From an uncultured Bacilli bacterium (GTDB lineage Bacteria > Bacillota_I > Bacilli_A > ML615J-28 > CAG-698), in assembly GCA_947627395.1 (NCBI GenBank), contig CANQVW010000035.1, positions 1 to 12,444 on the forward strand: a DNA stretch of 12,444 nucleotides, written 5' to 3'. A program made the position numbers and the translations under genes. Below the pieces are notes generated by a model, which saw only the letters and a list, made by a program, of their open reading frames with translations, was not told where the DNA came from and did no database searches. Positions 1 to 7,870 of the stretch are shown here, piece by piece; the first letter of the stretch is position 1, and each line of letters starts with the position of its first letter.

Positions 1-329
1 CTATTGTTTGCAATGGAAATTACTTAGGAAACAAACATGGACATCCACATGCAGATAGTATTAATCATTTATATCAGTATGACCATTCTTTATCTATTTA
101 TGCAATTTGTGGAGGGGGAACATTAGATGGTATATTTGATAATAAAACAAGAGCTTATCGTTGTTCTAGTGAAGAAAGATTTATTGAAAGAAATGGTACG
201 ATTACCATTCGTATTGATGCCAATGGATATAACATCTCATCTGAATATTATGGTTCATCTCCATTAGAATTTTCTAGTACAACTTATTGGAATAATAATC
301 CATTTAGAGAATATTTACATCAAAATTAG
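1..329 (+). CDS. C-terminal fragment of an unidentified protein (possible calcineurin-like phosphoesterase)
   Basis: An open frame enters from the left edge, first full codon at position 3, and ends at TAG 327-329, giving 108 residues with no start in the window. The visible part has a GHPH tetrapeptide near its beginning, in the context NKHGHPHADS, followed by a glycine-rich stretch (ICGGGT) and a beta-rich tail rich in Y, S, N and T. GHxH is the last metal-binding motif of calcineurin-like metallophosphoesterases, and a short glycine-rich strand after it would fit that fold. This rests on one tetrapeptide, and the other motifs (DxH, GDxxD, GNH) would lie outside the window. A phage-type or secreted carbohydrate-active protein is an equally open alternative. 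The coding frame is well supported by its length and by the terminator just after its stop; the family is not. Confidence 0.6.
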   Translation, partial: IVCNGNYLGNKHGHPHADSINHLYQYDHSLSIYAICGGGTLDGIFDNKTRAYRCSSEERFIERNGTITIRIDANGYNISSEYYGSSPLEFSSTTYWNNNPFREYLHQN

Positions 330-341
330 TTTTCAAGAATT

Positions 342-374
342 CCTGTTAGATCTTCTAGCAGGTTTCTTTTTTTT
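342..374 (+). terminator. Intrinsic terminator after the left-edge gene
   Basis: A 9-bp stem (cctgttaga with tctagcagg, one G-T pair) closes on a 3-nt loop and is followed by a T-rich run at 363-374. It lies 12 nt after the stop codon and separates the left-edge gene from the Clp-like gene. Confidence 0.85.
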
Positions 375-426
375 CATAAATAAAAGACATGCTCTTGACA
401 TACATTGTTATAGAGAGGAAAAAAGA

Positions 427-2091
427 ATGGTTGATGATATTTTATATAACGACATTATTCATTTGATGGATGCAACCAAAACAGAAGTTCAGTATACATG
501 TTTAGGAACAGAAATACTTCTTTTAGCTTTGGTGAGTATTCCAGATTCCATGACCCATTTGATTTTACAAGAGCTTAAAGTGAGTAAGGAAAATATTTTA
601 GATGCAATTCATCATTCTTATTTTTTAAGGAAAGATGCTCCATATACATCAAGGTTAAAAGAAGTCATAGCTCGAGCACAAAAATTGGAAAGCGAAAAAG
701 AATATGTATATGATGAAGCTTACTTATATAGTTTATTAAGCTCTGAAGACAATGCGGCCATCAATATATTAAGAGGATTTGAAATTGAAGGGAGGATCAT
801 CTTGGATGAATTAAATAATGCACTAGATTACTTATCACAAGAATCTAATTTATTAATCAATATGACAAAGCTTGCCAAAGAAGGAAAAAATAATCCTTTT
901 ATTGGTCGAAAAGATTATTTAGAAAGAATGGATAGAATTCTATCCAAAAAACAAAAAAATAATTGTATGTTAATTGGACTCGCTGGGGTGGGAAAAAGTG
1001 GTCTTGTTGAAGGATTGTGTGAACAATATCTCAAAACCAAACCAGAAGTGACCATTTATCGTATGGATTTAGGTGCTGTTTTAGCTGGAACTCGTTATCG
1101 AGGCGATTTAGAAGAAAGGCTTTTGGATGTATTAGAAGAGATTAAAGATCAAAATTGTATTTTGTTTATTGATGAAATACATAATATTTTATCGACAGGA
1201 TATGCGGAAAGTAGCATGGATATTGCTAATCTTTTGAAACCCTATTTAGCTAGATCTTCTTTAAAATGTATTGGTGCAACAACCACAGAAGAATATTATA
1301 AATATATAGATAAAGATAAAGCATTATCTAGACGTTTTCAAAATATTTATGTTCATGAACCAAAAGAAGAAGAATGTTTTGAAATTCTAAGAGGTATTAA
1401 AAAAGAATATGAAGTATTTCATCATGTTCATTATTCAAATAAAGTTTTACGTGACATTATTCATGCCTCTAGTTATTTGATTCATCGCCATTTTCCCGAT
1501 AAAGCCATTGATTTATTGGATGAATCTGGTTTATATGCAACAAGGCATCATCAAAAAGAAGTCAACCATTTTCATGTTCATACACTTATATTAGAAATGT
1601 TAGGCATCAATCGATCTAAAGCACAAAAAAAACTTACATATTTACCCAAAACCATTCAAACATCGATTGAAGAGTATTTAAATCTTAAAAGTAAACCTTA
1701 CATTTTATATCATGTTTGCATCAATCAAGAACAAAAAGAACACATTATCAAATCTCTAAAAGAAGTGTTTCAAATCAATGAGGAACATATCTTAGAAGTG
1801 GATTTTCATGATTTTACCGATCCACACCACCTTTCCACATTACTCGGCACTTCCCCAGGTTACGTTGGATATGACAATGGAGGAACATTATCCAATCATA
1901 TTTTAAAACATGACATTTCAATCGTTGTATTTAAAAATTATATGGAAGAAGAAACCATCTTGCATAAAATTTTAAAACAAATTCAAATAGAAGGTAAAAT
2001 CAAAGATTTTCAAGGAAATGACTTAGATTTTAAAAATACATGTTTATTATTTTTACCTGAGAAAAAAGAAAAAATTGGTTTTGTGTCTTAA
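427..2091 (+). CDS. ClpA/ClpC-like AAA+ ATPase with degenerate, truncated second ATPase module
   Basis: This is a 554-residue relative of the Hsp100 unfoldases ClpA/ClpC, which are usually about 750-820 residues. Residues 1-140 resemble the Clp N domain. The first AAA+ module (about 155-395) looks active: Walker A GLAGVGKS at 184-191, pore-loop neighbourhood RYRGDLEERL at 223-232, Walker B ILFIDE at 245-250, sensor-1 region GATTTEEY at 283-290 and arginines 302-303. There is no coiled-coil M domain. The second module (about 405-554) is recognisable by LLGTSPGYVGY (472-482) and GGTLSNHI, but the P-loop is gone (around 430-438) and the Walker B acids are replaced by K503-N504. The protein ends just after the sensor-1 strand and lacks the D2 lid. 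Its tail ends in IGFVS, resembling the ClpP-docking tripeptide. An AGAGG ribosome site lies before the ATG, and this start fits the Clp N domain. Hsp100 proteins act in the cytosol as hexamers; whether this one drives ClpP proteolysis is unknown. Confidence 0.88.
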   Translation: MVDDILYNDIIHLMDATKTEVQYTCLGTEILLLALVSIPDSMTHLILQELKVSKENILDAIHHSYFLRKDAPYTSRLKEVIARAQKLESEKEYVYDEAYLYSLLSSEDNAAINILRGFEIEGRIILDELNNALDYLSQESNLLINMTKLAKEGKNNPFIGRKDYLERMDRILSKKQKNNCMLIGLAGVGKSGLVEGLCEQYLKTKPEVTIYRMDLGAVLAGTRYRGDLEERLLDVLEEIKDQNCILFIDEIHNILSTGYAESSMDIANLLKPYLARSSLKCIGATTTEEYYKYIDKDKALSRRFQNIYVHEPKEEECFEILRGIKKEYEVFHHVHYSNKVLRDIIHASSYLIHRHFPDKAIDLLDESGLYATRHHQKEVNHFHVHTLILEMLGINRSKAQKKLTYLPKTIQTSIEEYLNLKSKPYILYHVCINQEQKEHIIKSLKEVFQINEEHILEVDFHDFTDPHHLSTLLGTSPGYVGYDNGGTLSNHILKHDISIVVFKNYMEEETILHKILKQIQIEGKIKDFQGNDLDFKNTCLLFLPEKKEKIGFVS

Positions 2092-2109
2092 CCAATTTTT
2101 TTGTTTTTT
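2069..2109 (+). terminator. Intrinsic terminator overlapping the end of the Clp-like gene
   Basis: Arms 2069-2080 and 2090-2101 are perfectly complementary (core ttggtt/aaccaa flanked by A-T pairs), the loop is 9 nt, and two T runs follow. The left arm lies inside the coding sequence and the stop codon TAA (2089-2091) falls at the loop/right-arm junction, so the last codons double as terminator stem. Confidence 0.85.
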
Positions 2110-2151
2110 TATTAAAATATAGATTTACTCAAGGAAAATAGAAATTATCCC

Positions 2152-2180
2152 TTTATAAATTTTAATTTCCGTGCTATAAT
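2152..2180 (+). promoter_or_regulatory. Sigma-A-type promoter with extended -10 for the helicase-ankyrin-cdaA unit
   Basis: TATAAT at 2175-2180 is preceded by TG at 2172-2173 (extended -10). A weak -35 TTTATA at 2152-2157 sits at a 17-nt spacing. A GGTGAG ribosome site (2203-2208) and the ATG at 2212 follow at normal distances. Confidence 0.75.
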
Positions 2181-2211
2181 AGACTATGATTGAAAGAAAA
2201 GTGGTGAGAAA

Positions 2212-5200
2212 ATGGCGAAGGAAAATAATTCTAAAATGATGTTGACAGAAAAAAATGAGCATTTAATTGACATCTTTTCTGATAATTATTATTTAGAACT
2301 TGGAAATATTAGTTACAATGTTTTAGAAGATTTATTGGCAAAAAAACTTGTTTCTTATAGTCGCTTAACGTATTTCAATATAGAAAATAAAGGAATTGGA
2401 TCCTTTGCTTCCACAAACCAAGAAATTAAAAATAAACTTCCTTTTGTTTTCTTTCAAAATATGATTCGATCGAATCGTGCCAATCAACTGGTAATTACTT
2501 ATGGATTACTTGTTCGAAGAAAAGGATATAAAGAGTTTTTTACTCCTATGGTTTTAATTCCAGTAAATATGTACTTTGAAAATGATGATATCTTTTTTCA
2601 ATTGATTGCTAAACCAATGGAAAATCCATTATTAAAAACAGACCGTAAAGTTTATATGGATTTACTGAGTGGAGAAAAATTAGATACCATTTATTCACTA
2701 GATCGATATTGCATGAGTTTTATCAAACATAAAAAAATGAATGTTCGATTAGAAAATTATTTAACCATTGTAAATACAAGGCAAAAAGAAATTACATTAA
2801 ATCATGATCAATTTATGATCGATACAGTGGATACATCCAGTATTGAAACAGGATATGGTGTAGAAGGGAAACAAGATACTTATCCAATTACTCCTTTAAA
2901 TCGTCAACAAAGAATTGCCTTACAAAAAATACATTCAGGAAATAGTTTTGGTTTATGGGGATATGATGGTGTAGGAAAAACCACAGTTTTAATTAATGCA
3001 GCAAGTGATGCCCTAGAGCAAGGAAAAAGGGTATTATATGTTTCAAATCATGATAAAACATTAGAACAAGTTTATCGTACTTTTAAAGAGCATCAACTAG
3101 ATTTTCATGTAGTGAATTTACAATTTTCTTTTCCATCTTTAATGGCAAAAACACCAGAAATGAAAAAAAGCCAAATCATTGATACAGTATTAAAAAATGA
3201 AATCAAAGATAAATACCAAAAAGTAAATGAATATGAAAAATTACTTTCCAATCGAATTATGAATTTTCGTTTTATTGATGTATTAAAGGAATTGGTTTTG
3301 GTTGGTAATTTTAAAAAAGAAGATAAATTTCCAACCTCTGTTTTAGAAAACAGTGATATTTTATATAAACATGAAATTGAAGAAGTAATTGAAAGTTTAA
3401 GTATCATTGATAAAGAAATAAAAAAAATTGAAAGTTTTAAAAATTCCAAATATATTAATATTCCAATCAATCATACCATTAAAAATGTTAAACAAGTGAT
3501 TGATTTATTAGAAAAAATGAAAGAATTTTACCAAAGTTTATATCAATATAAACGTACTTTGGAAGAAAAATATGGATTTAATGAAATTTATAATTATGCA
3601 AGGTTTCGTAATATTATTCATAATTTTAATCAAGTTGAAAAGGAAAGTATTCCAAGTGTATGGTTAGATACAAATAGTAAGGGAGAATTGTTTCATTTTA
3701 AAAAAGCAAAAGAATTGGCAAAGGAGTTAAAGAATGAAATTCTTTTAGCGATGGAATTACAAGAAGAATTGGATACTACTTATCATAAAGAAAGTTTAGA
3801 AAATTTTGATGCTCAAGCAGCATTAGAACAGATATTAGATTTTTATTTTACTTTAGAGGATAGTGATAAAGTAGATGCTTTTTTGGAAGTCAATCCAAGA
3901 ATTAATAAATCCCTTTCGTTTACAATGAACCAAATTGAAATATGTGATAGTACTTTAAAAAGAATTGCGGAAAGATTAAAATGGACTTTAAGTTTTAAAA
4001 ACATTGATGCTTTTGTAGAAGTGTGTGAATTTGTTCAATTCTTAAATAAGGGTATTTTCTCTTTTTCTTGGTTAGAGCTTACAGAAGAGGAAGCTAATAT
4101 TGAAAAGTTAACTTCTCTTGAAGCTTCTTTAAGAGAATTATATGAAGGACAAAAATTGTATCAACAATATTTTGATAACATGCATAGTATTGATAGTAAC
4201 ATTGCTCTTTTAGAAAAAAAATATCATCGAAAAGGTTCTAATTATAAATTTAAAGGTGCTGAAGTGTATCCATTGATTAAGAAGTTAAAATCTTATCGAC
4301 AACTTAAAGAAAAAGAAAATCAAATGAATGAAGAATATCGACAATTTACAGGCACAACATACATTGAGGGTAGATCCCTTCTTCCCGTTTATCAAGAATG
4401 TGTTGCAAAATTAAAAGCTATTCATTATGTTGAATATCAAAAAAAGTTTGTGAAAGCTTTAAAAACAGTTAAACCAGAAAACATTGCACGATTCTTCAAA
4501 CAATTTAATTTATTTTATCGTTCTTATATGAATATTTGTGAGAGTTATGATGAGCTTGTTTCATATCATTTAGCAAAAGAAACCAAGAATTTTAATAGTA
4601 AAATTGATGCTATGAGAGAAATATATCAATATTGTGTTAAAGTTTTGTTGATTCAACAAGATATGGAAAGAGTAACCAAAAAATCGATTGAAAACATTCA
4701 CTTAAAAGATTTTGTTGAATTATGCAAAAAGAATGAACAATTAAATGAATTAAAGAAAAAGATTGATAAAAATAAAACATACATGCATTTATTTTCTTTC
4801 TTGTTTAGGGGACATAAAACCAATGTTGATCGATTAATAAATACGATAGATCTTTTTAGTTTATATGTGGATTTATTTAAGGATAGTCATAGTTTAGTGG
4901 AAAGTTTTAACGACGATACACATCAAGATATTCAATCTATTTTAGAGATAGGTTCACAAACTATTGAAAATACCGATGAACATTTTAAATCTTATTGTAG
5001 ATTTTTTAAAGATGGTGTAGGTAAATATTATTATGATCAGTTTAGTAGCGTTATTGTCATGTTAGGAGATTTAATTTCTTCAAAAGAAGAACTTCAAGTT
5101 TATTTAAAAATAACCAATCAAATGAAAGTTTTGTTAGACCATAAATTGGTTCAATTAAATCAATATATTATTGATCATGATAGAGAATCTTTTTGTGAGC

Positions 5201-6453
5201 GATTTAAATTTTCTTATTTCGATGATTTGTATCAAAGATATATTCAAATGTATCCACAAGTCGAAAATACATCAGATTATATTGATTTATTAAAACAAGT
5301 TAAAACTTTAGAAAAAGAGTTATTAGAAAGTAATATAGAGACCATCAGAAATAAAAAACTGCCTCATTTTAATTTTGGAATGGTTAAAAATATGAATTAT
5401 AATCAATATGTTGAGAAAACAACAGGTATTAAAAGTATTTTTCTTACGGATACACAAATTGCTAATTATTATTTAGATATTGGTCTATTTGATTTGGTAT
5501 TAATTGATGATGCCCATTTATTAGATGCAAACGAATATTCTAATGTCATTCAGGCAAAACAGGTCGTTATTGCTGGAACAGAAAAAATTCAAACATCTAT
5601 TTCTTCAAGTTTATTATCTCGTATTAGAAGCAACAGTGTAATGAGATTGAAATATCGTTATACACCAACACCACTTTCTTTATTAAAACAAATGAATCAT
5701 ATCCATGGTCGGTTTTATTCTGATCTAAAAAAGGATGAGGGGATATCCATTGTATCAGAAAGCGGATTTAATGCTTTAATTGAAATTTATAAAGAAAATC
5801 CAAAAAGTGTTGTAAATTACTTTACTTCATCCTTGTCAGATACAAGAGAAATTTATCAAAAATTGGCGCAAAAGTTTATTGATGAAGGATATAACGAGCG
5901 TTTTATTTTCACATTCTTTCGCAATCAACTAAACATTTGCGATCTTGAACTTGGGTATTTCTTTGATGCGGATTATAATGTGTTAGATTTAAAACAATAT
6001 TTTGCTTTAGATGATGAATATTCAGCAGTGAATATGGTTTCAACATTGTTATCTTGTCGTCATCAATTGGTCATTTTAGATTCAGAACAATATTTAGAAC
6101 AAAATATTGATACACATTTCATGAGAAATTTAAAACATGTCATTCAAGATAGTGCAGAACCGATTGCTTTGGTAATGGATGAAGTGATTGGTAAACTTGC
6201 AAAGGATTTATCAAAATATAAAATTAAAGCAATTGGATCTTATGACCAATATACTTTGATTGTCCAATATCATCAGAGATACTATGGCATTATGTTATTT
6301 GAAGATCCAAAAATGACGGAGTTTGAATTATTAAATCATTATCGTAGTATTGGAACTGGAACATTTCCAACCATTGTGATTTGGTTAGTTGATTGGGCAA
6401 CTCACCCTGAACAAACCATTGAAAAAATCGTAAGGGAGATTTATCGTGGTTAA
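2212..6453 (+). CDS. Large DUF4011-type SF1 helicase relative with eroded motifs and a decayed nuclease-like C-terminus
   Basis: This is a 1413-residue protein. Residues about 10-150 resemble the DUF4011 front domain, with a conserved-looking TPMVLIPVNMYF segment followed by ENPLLK. An SF1 helicase core begins near residue 225 with a Q-type motif (LNRQQRIAL) and an intact Walker A GYDGVGKT (250-257). A very long lysine/glutamate-rich helical region, likely coiled coil, fills about 340-1065. Motif II is DDAH (1099-1102) in place of DEAx, motif III is AGTEKIQ in place of AGDxxQ, and motif IV is LKYRYTP (about 1146-1152). The QGxE motif V is not visible, and motif VI reads TLLSCRHQLVI (1278-1288), with Ser where the first TRAR arginine is expected. 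The last 70 residues align by eye with the Vsr-like nuclease tail of this family (WLVDW, 1391-1395), but T1348 and M1361 replace acidic positions. Family relatives occur in DNA metabolism and defence islands. ATP binding is plausible; helicase and nuclease activity are doubtful. First gene of its operon. Confidence 0.8.
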   Translation: MAKENNSKMMLTEKNEHLIDIFSDNYYLELGNISYNVLEDLLAKKLVSYSRLTYFNIENKGIGSFASTNQEIKNKLPFVFFQNMIRSNRANQLVITYGLLVRRKGYKEFFTPMVLIPVNMYFENDDIFFQLIAKPMENPLLKTDRKVYMDLLSGEKLDTIYSLDRYCMSFIKHKKMNVRLENYLTIVNTRQKEITLNHDQFMIDTVDTSSIETGYGVEGKQDTYPITPLNRQQRIALQKIHSGNSFGLWGYDGVGKTTVLINAASDALEQGKRVLYVSNHDKTLEQVYRTFKEHQLDFHVVNLQFSFPSLMAKTPEMKKSQIIDTVLKNEIKDKYQKVNEYEKLLSNRIMNFRFIDVLKELVLVGNFKKEDKFPTSVLENSDILYKHEIEEVIESLSIIDKEIKKIESFKNSKYINIPINHTIKNVKQVIDLLEKMKEFYQSLYQYKRTLEEKYGFNEIYNYARFRNIIHNFNQVEKESIPSVWLDTNSKGELFHFKKAKELAKELKNEILLAMELQEELDTTYHKESLENFDAQAALEQILDFYFTLEDSDKVDAFLEVNPRINKSLSFTMNQIEICDSTLKRIAERLKWTLSFKNIDAFVEVCEFVQFLNKGIFSFSWLELTEEEANIEKLTSLEASLRELYEGQKLYQQYFDNMHSIDSNIALLEKKYHRKGSNYKFKGAEVYPLIKKLKSYRQLKEKENQMNEEYRQFTGTTYIEGRSLLPVYQECVAKLKAIHYVEYQKKFVKALKTVKPENIARFFKQFNLFYRSYMNICESYDELVSYHLAKETKNFNSKIDAMREIYQYCVKVLLIQQDMERVTKKSIENIHLKDFVELCKKNEQLNELKKKIDKNKTYMHLFSFLFRGHKTNVDRLINTIDLFSLYVDLFKDSHSLVESFNDDTHQDIQSILEIGSQTIENTDEHFKSYCRFFKDGVGKYYYDQFSSVIVMLGDLISSKEELQVYLKITNQMKVLLDHKLVQLNQYIIDHDRESFCERFKFSYFDDLYQRYIQMYPQVENTSDYIDLLKQVKTLEKELLESNIETIRNKKLPHFNFGMVKNMNYNQYVEKTTGIKSIFLTDTQIANYYLDIGLFDLVLIDDAHLLDANEYSNVIQAKQVVIAGTEKIQTSISSSLLSRIRSNSVMRLKYRYTPTPLSLLKQMNHIHGRFYSDLKKDEGISIVSESGFNALIEIYKENPKSVVNYFTSSLSDTREIYQKLAQKFIDEGYNERFIFTFFRNQLNICDLELGYFFDADYNVLDLKQYFALDDEYSAVNMVSTLLSCRHQLVILDSEQYLEQNIDTHFMRNLKHVIQDSAEPIALVMDEVIGKLAKDLSKYKIKAIGSYDQYTLIVQYHQRYYGIMLFEDPKMTEFELLNHYRSIGTGTFPTIVIWLVDWATHPEQTIEKIVREIYRG
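6432..6438 (+). promoter_or_regulatory. Ribosome binding site supporting the GTG start of the ankyrin gene
   Basis: AAGGGAG lies 7 nt before GTG 6446, inside the 3' end of the helicase gene. The next ATG in frame would remove the N-terminal helix and leave no comparable ribosome site, so the GTG start is preferred. Confidence 0.75.
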
Positions 6454-7006
6454 AAGAGGGAGTAAAAAAAGGTTTAGAGAATTTTCAAGCTATATTAAAC
6501 ATCATCCTAATAATTACTATTATGCTAGAACAACATTAGCAAAGTTAAAAGAAGAAGGATATGATGTTAGTACGCAACTTTACATGGGAAGAACGTTATT
6601 GCATACAGCCATCGGGCTAAAAGATGTTCGATTACTTCGTATTTTTATTGAAGCAGGTGTTAATTTGAATTTAGCAAACGACTTAGGAAATACACCTCTT
6701 CACCAGGCGGTATTGGCCAATCGACTTGATTTTGTGGAAGAACTGGTAAAAAGTGGTGCAGACATTCATATGGGGGCAGAAATGGAAGAAACTCCTTTGC
6801 ACATGGCTGTTGCCTTAGGGAATTTACCCATCATACAATATTTAATTGAGCAAGGTGCTGATTACAAATTGGTAGATGAAGCCAATGCTTCTAGTTTAGA
6901 CTATGCTATAGATGAAAAAAATGTTGATGTACTCAAGTATTTTTTAACACTGGATATGGAAGAATATTATCGAGATGAAATGGAAAAAATAATAGAAAGA
7001 AGTTAG
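6446..7006 (+). CDS. Ankyrin-repeat protein
   Basis: A 186-residue cytosolic-looking protein with no signal peptide or membrane segment. A basic N-terminal stretch (1-20) and a short helical part lead into about four ankyrin repeats starting near residues 48, 81, 114 and 147. The repeats show T-x-LH at 50-53 and TPLH at 83-86 and 116-119, with typical G(A/V)(D/N) turns between them (GVNLNL, GADIHM, GADYKL). The fourth repeat is less regular (SSLDYAI), and an acidic tail follows. Ankyrin repeats bind partner proteins; there is no catalytic domain, so an adaptor role is likely. The gene starts with GTG and overlaps the helicase stop by 8 nt, implying translational coupling, and cdaA follows after 3 nt. 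A partner within this operon is plausible but not shown by the sequence. Confidence 0.9.
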   Translation: MVKRGSKKRFREFSSYIKHHPNNYYYARTTLAKLKEEGYDVSTQLYMGRTLLHTAIGLKDVRLLRIFIEAGVNLNLANDLGNTPLHQAVLANRLDFVEELVKSGADIHMGAEMEETPLHMAVALGNLPIIQYLIEQGADYKLVDEANASSLDYAIDEKNVDVLKYFLTLDMEEYYRDEMEKIIERS

Positions 7007-7009
7007 TTT

Positions 7010-7819
7010 ATGAAAGAAAGATTTAATGAAATTTATGAAATGATCAAAAGTATGACTAATAATTTTAGTACTTTAGGTATTATTTTATGTGCTGTTGATG
7101 TTTTATTGACGATTAGTATATTTATCATTTTATATAAAGTTTTAAAATTTAAATTTAAAAGAAAAAAAGTATTTGTATTTGTTGTTTTAGCATTCTTAGT
7201 TTATGCACTTGCTTTTGTATTCAATTTACGTTTGATGGTGATGATCTTAAAAGTTCTTGGCTTTTGGAGTATTGGTTTACTTATTATTGTATATAGTCAA
7301 GAATTGAAACATCTCATTGAAATGGGATTTCATAATAACTCAACAGATAATTTCATTGCAACAGAAGAAGAAAAGAAAGAAATCATTGCTATTTTAGTCA
7401 ATTCCGCAAAATATTTGTCAGATAGGCAAATTGGAGCCTTAATTACCATTGAACGTTCCGACAATTTAAATTCTTTTATTGATAAAGCTATTCTCATTAA
7501 AAGTGTCATTACAGAAGAATTATTAACCACTCTTTTCTTTGTTGGAACAGCAACACATGATGGTGCAGTCATCATTCGTAAAAATCGTATTATGTGTGCT
7601 GGCGCTTACCTTCCATCCACAGATAAATATGATGTTCCTAAATCATTAGGAACAAGACATCGTGCTGCAATTGGGTTAAGTGAAAGATATGATGCGATTA
7701 CCATTGTTGTTTCAGAAGAAACAGGAAAAATATCTGTCACTGTCGACGGGGTCATTCAATTAGGATTGACAGAAGATCGTTTAAGAGAACTTTTAGAACA
7801 ATATTTGTTAGTGAAATAA
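7010..7819 (+). CDS. cdaA: Membrane diadenylate cyclase (c-di-AMP synthase, CdaA class)
   Basis: This enzyme condenses two ATP into cyclic di-AMP, a second messenger controlling potassium and osmolyte transport and cell-wall homeostasis in Gram-positive bacteria. At 269 residues it is close to the usual CdaA length of about 270. Three hydrophobic segments lie at about 22-43, 53-71 and 74-95, anchoring it in the membrane. The DAC domain covers about 115-260 with both signature motifs: DGA at 184-186 (context THDGAVII) and RHR at 216-218 (context LGTRHRAAIGLSE). RQIGALITIER at 139-149 also matches the family. The ATG is 3 nt after the ankyrin stop with only a weak A/G-rich ribosome site (GAAAGAAG), suggesting coupled translation. 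The usual partners cdaR and glmM do not follow; a terminator does. Confidence 0.96.
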   Translation: MKERFNEIYEMIKSMTNNFSTLGIILCAVDVLLTISIFIILYKVLKFKFKRKKVFVFVVLAFLVYALAFVFNLRLMVMILKVLGFWSIGLLIIVYSQELKHLIEMGFHNNSTDNFIATEEEKKEIIAILVNSAKYLSDRQIGALITIERSDNLNSFIDKAILIKSVITEELLTTLFFVGTATHDGAVIIRKNRIMCAGAYLPSTDKYDVPKSLGTRHRAAIGLSERYDAITIVVSEETGKISVTVDGVIQLGLTEDRLRELLEQYLLVK

Positions 7820-7870
7820 AAAAGACTATTTTTTAAATTGATAAAGAAAATAAAAATAAAAAAAATGAAG

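Noticed and set aside
395..414. TTGACA (395-400) before the Clp-like gene as a promoter
   Set aside because: The only good -10-like box (TATAGA, 409-414) is 8 nt away, far too close. A -10 at the right distance would fall on the ribosome site and start codon. The gene's promoter is not identified.
427..2091. Clp-like gene as a frameshifted pseudogene of full clpC
   Set aside because: No continuation of the D2 lid is present in any frame after 2091; a terminator and then the next gene's promoter follow directly. The short form looks established.
3105..3470. Minus-strand open frame inside the helicase gene
   Set aside because: It lies opposite the lysine/glutamate-rich helical region, has no ribosome site or promoter and gives a low-complexity sequence. 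Other short frames at 7330-7575 and 9915-10097 (minus), and 8686-8880 and 11180-11458 (plus), are likewise shadows of well-supported genes.
2212..7819. The helicase-ankyrin-cdaA operon as a mobile or prophage island
   Set aside because: No integrase, transposase, terminal repeats, tRNA or change in base composition is seen, and it is surrounded by housekeeping genes in the same direction.
7817..7835. Inverted repeat directly at the cdaA stop as a terminator
   Set aside because: The stem consists of A-T pairs only (taaaaaa/tttttta), so it is unlikely to be stable. The G-C containing hairpin at 7871-7912 is the better terminator.
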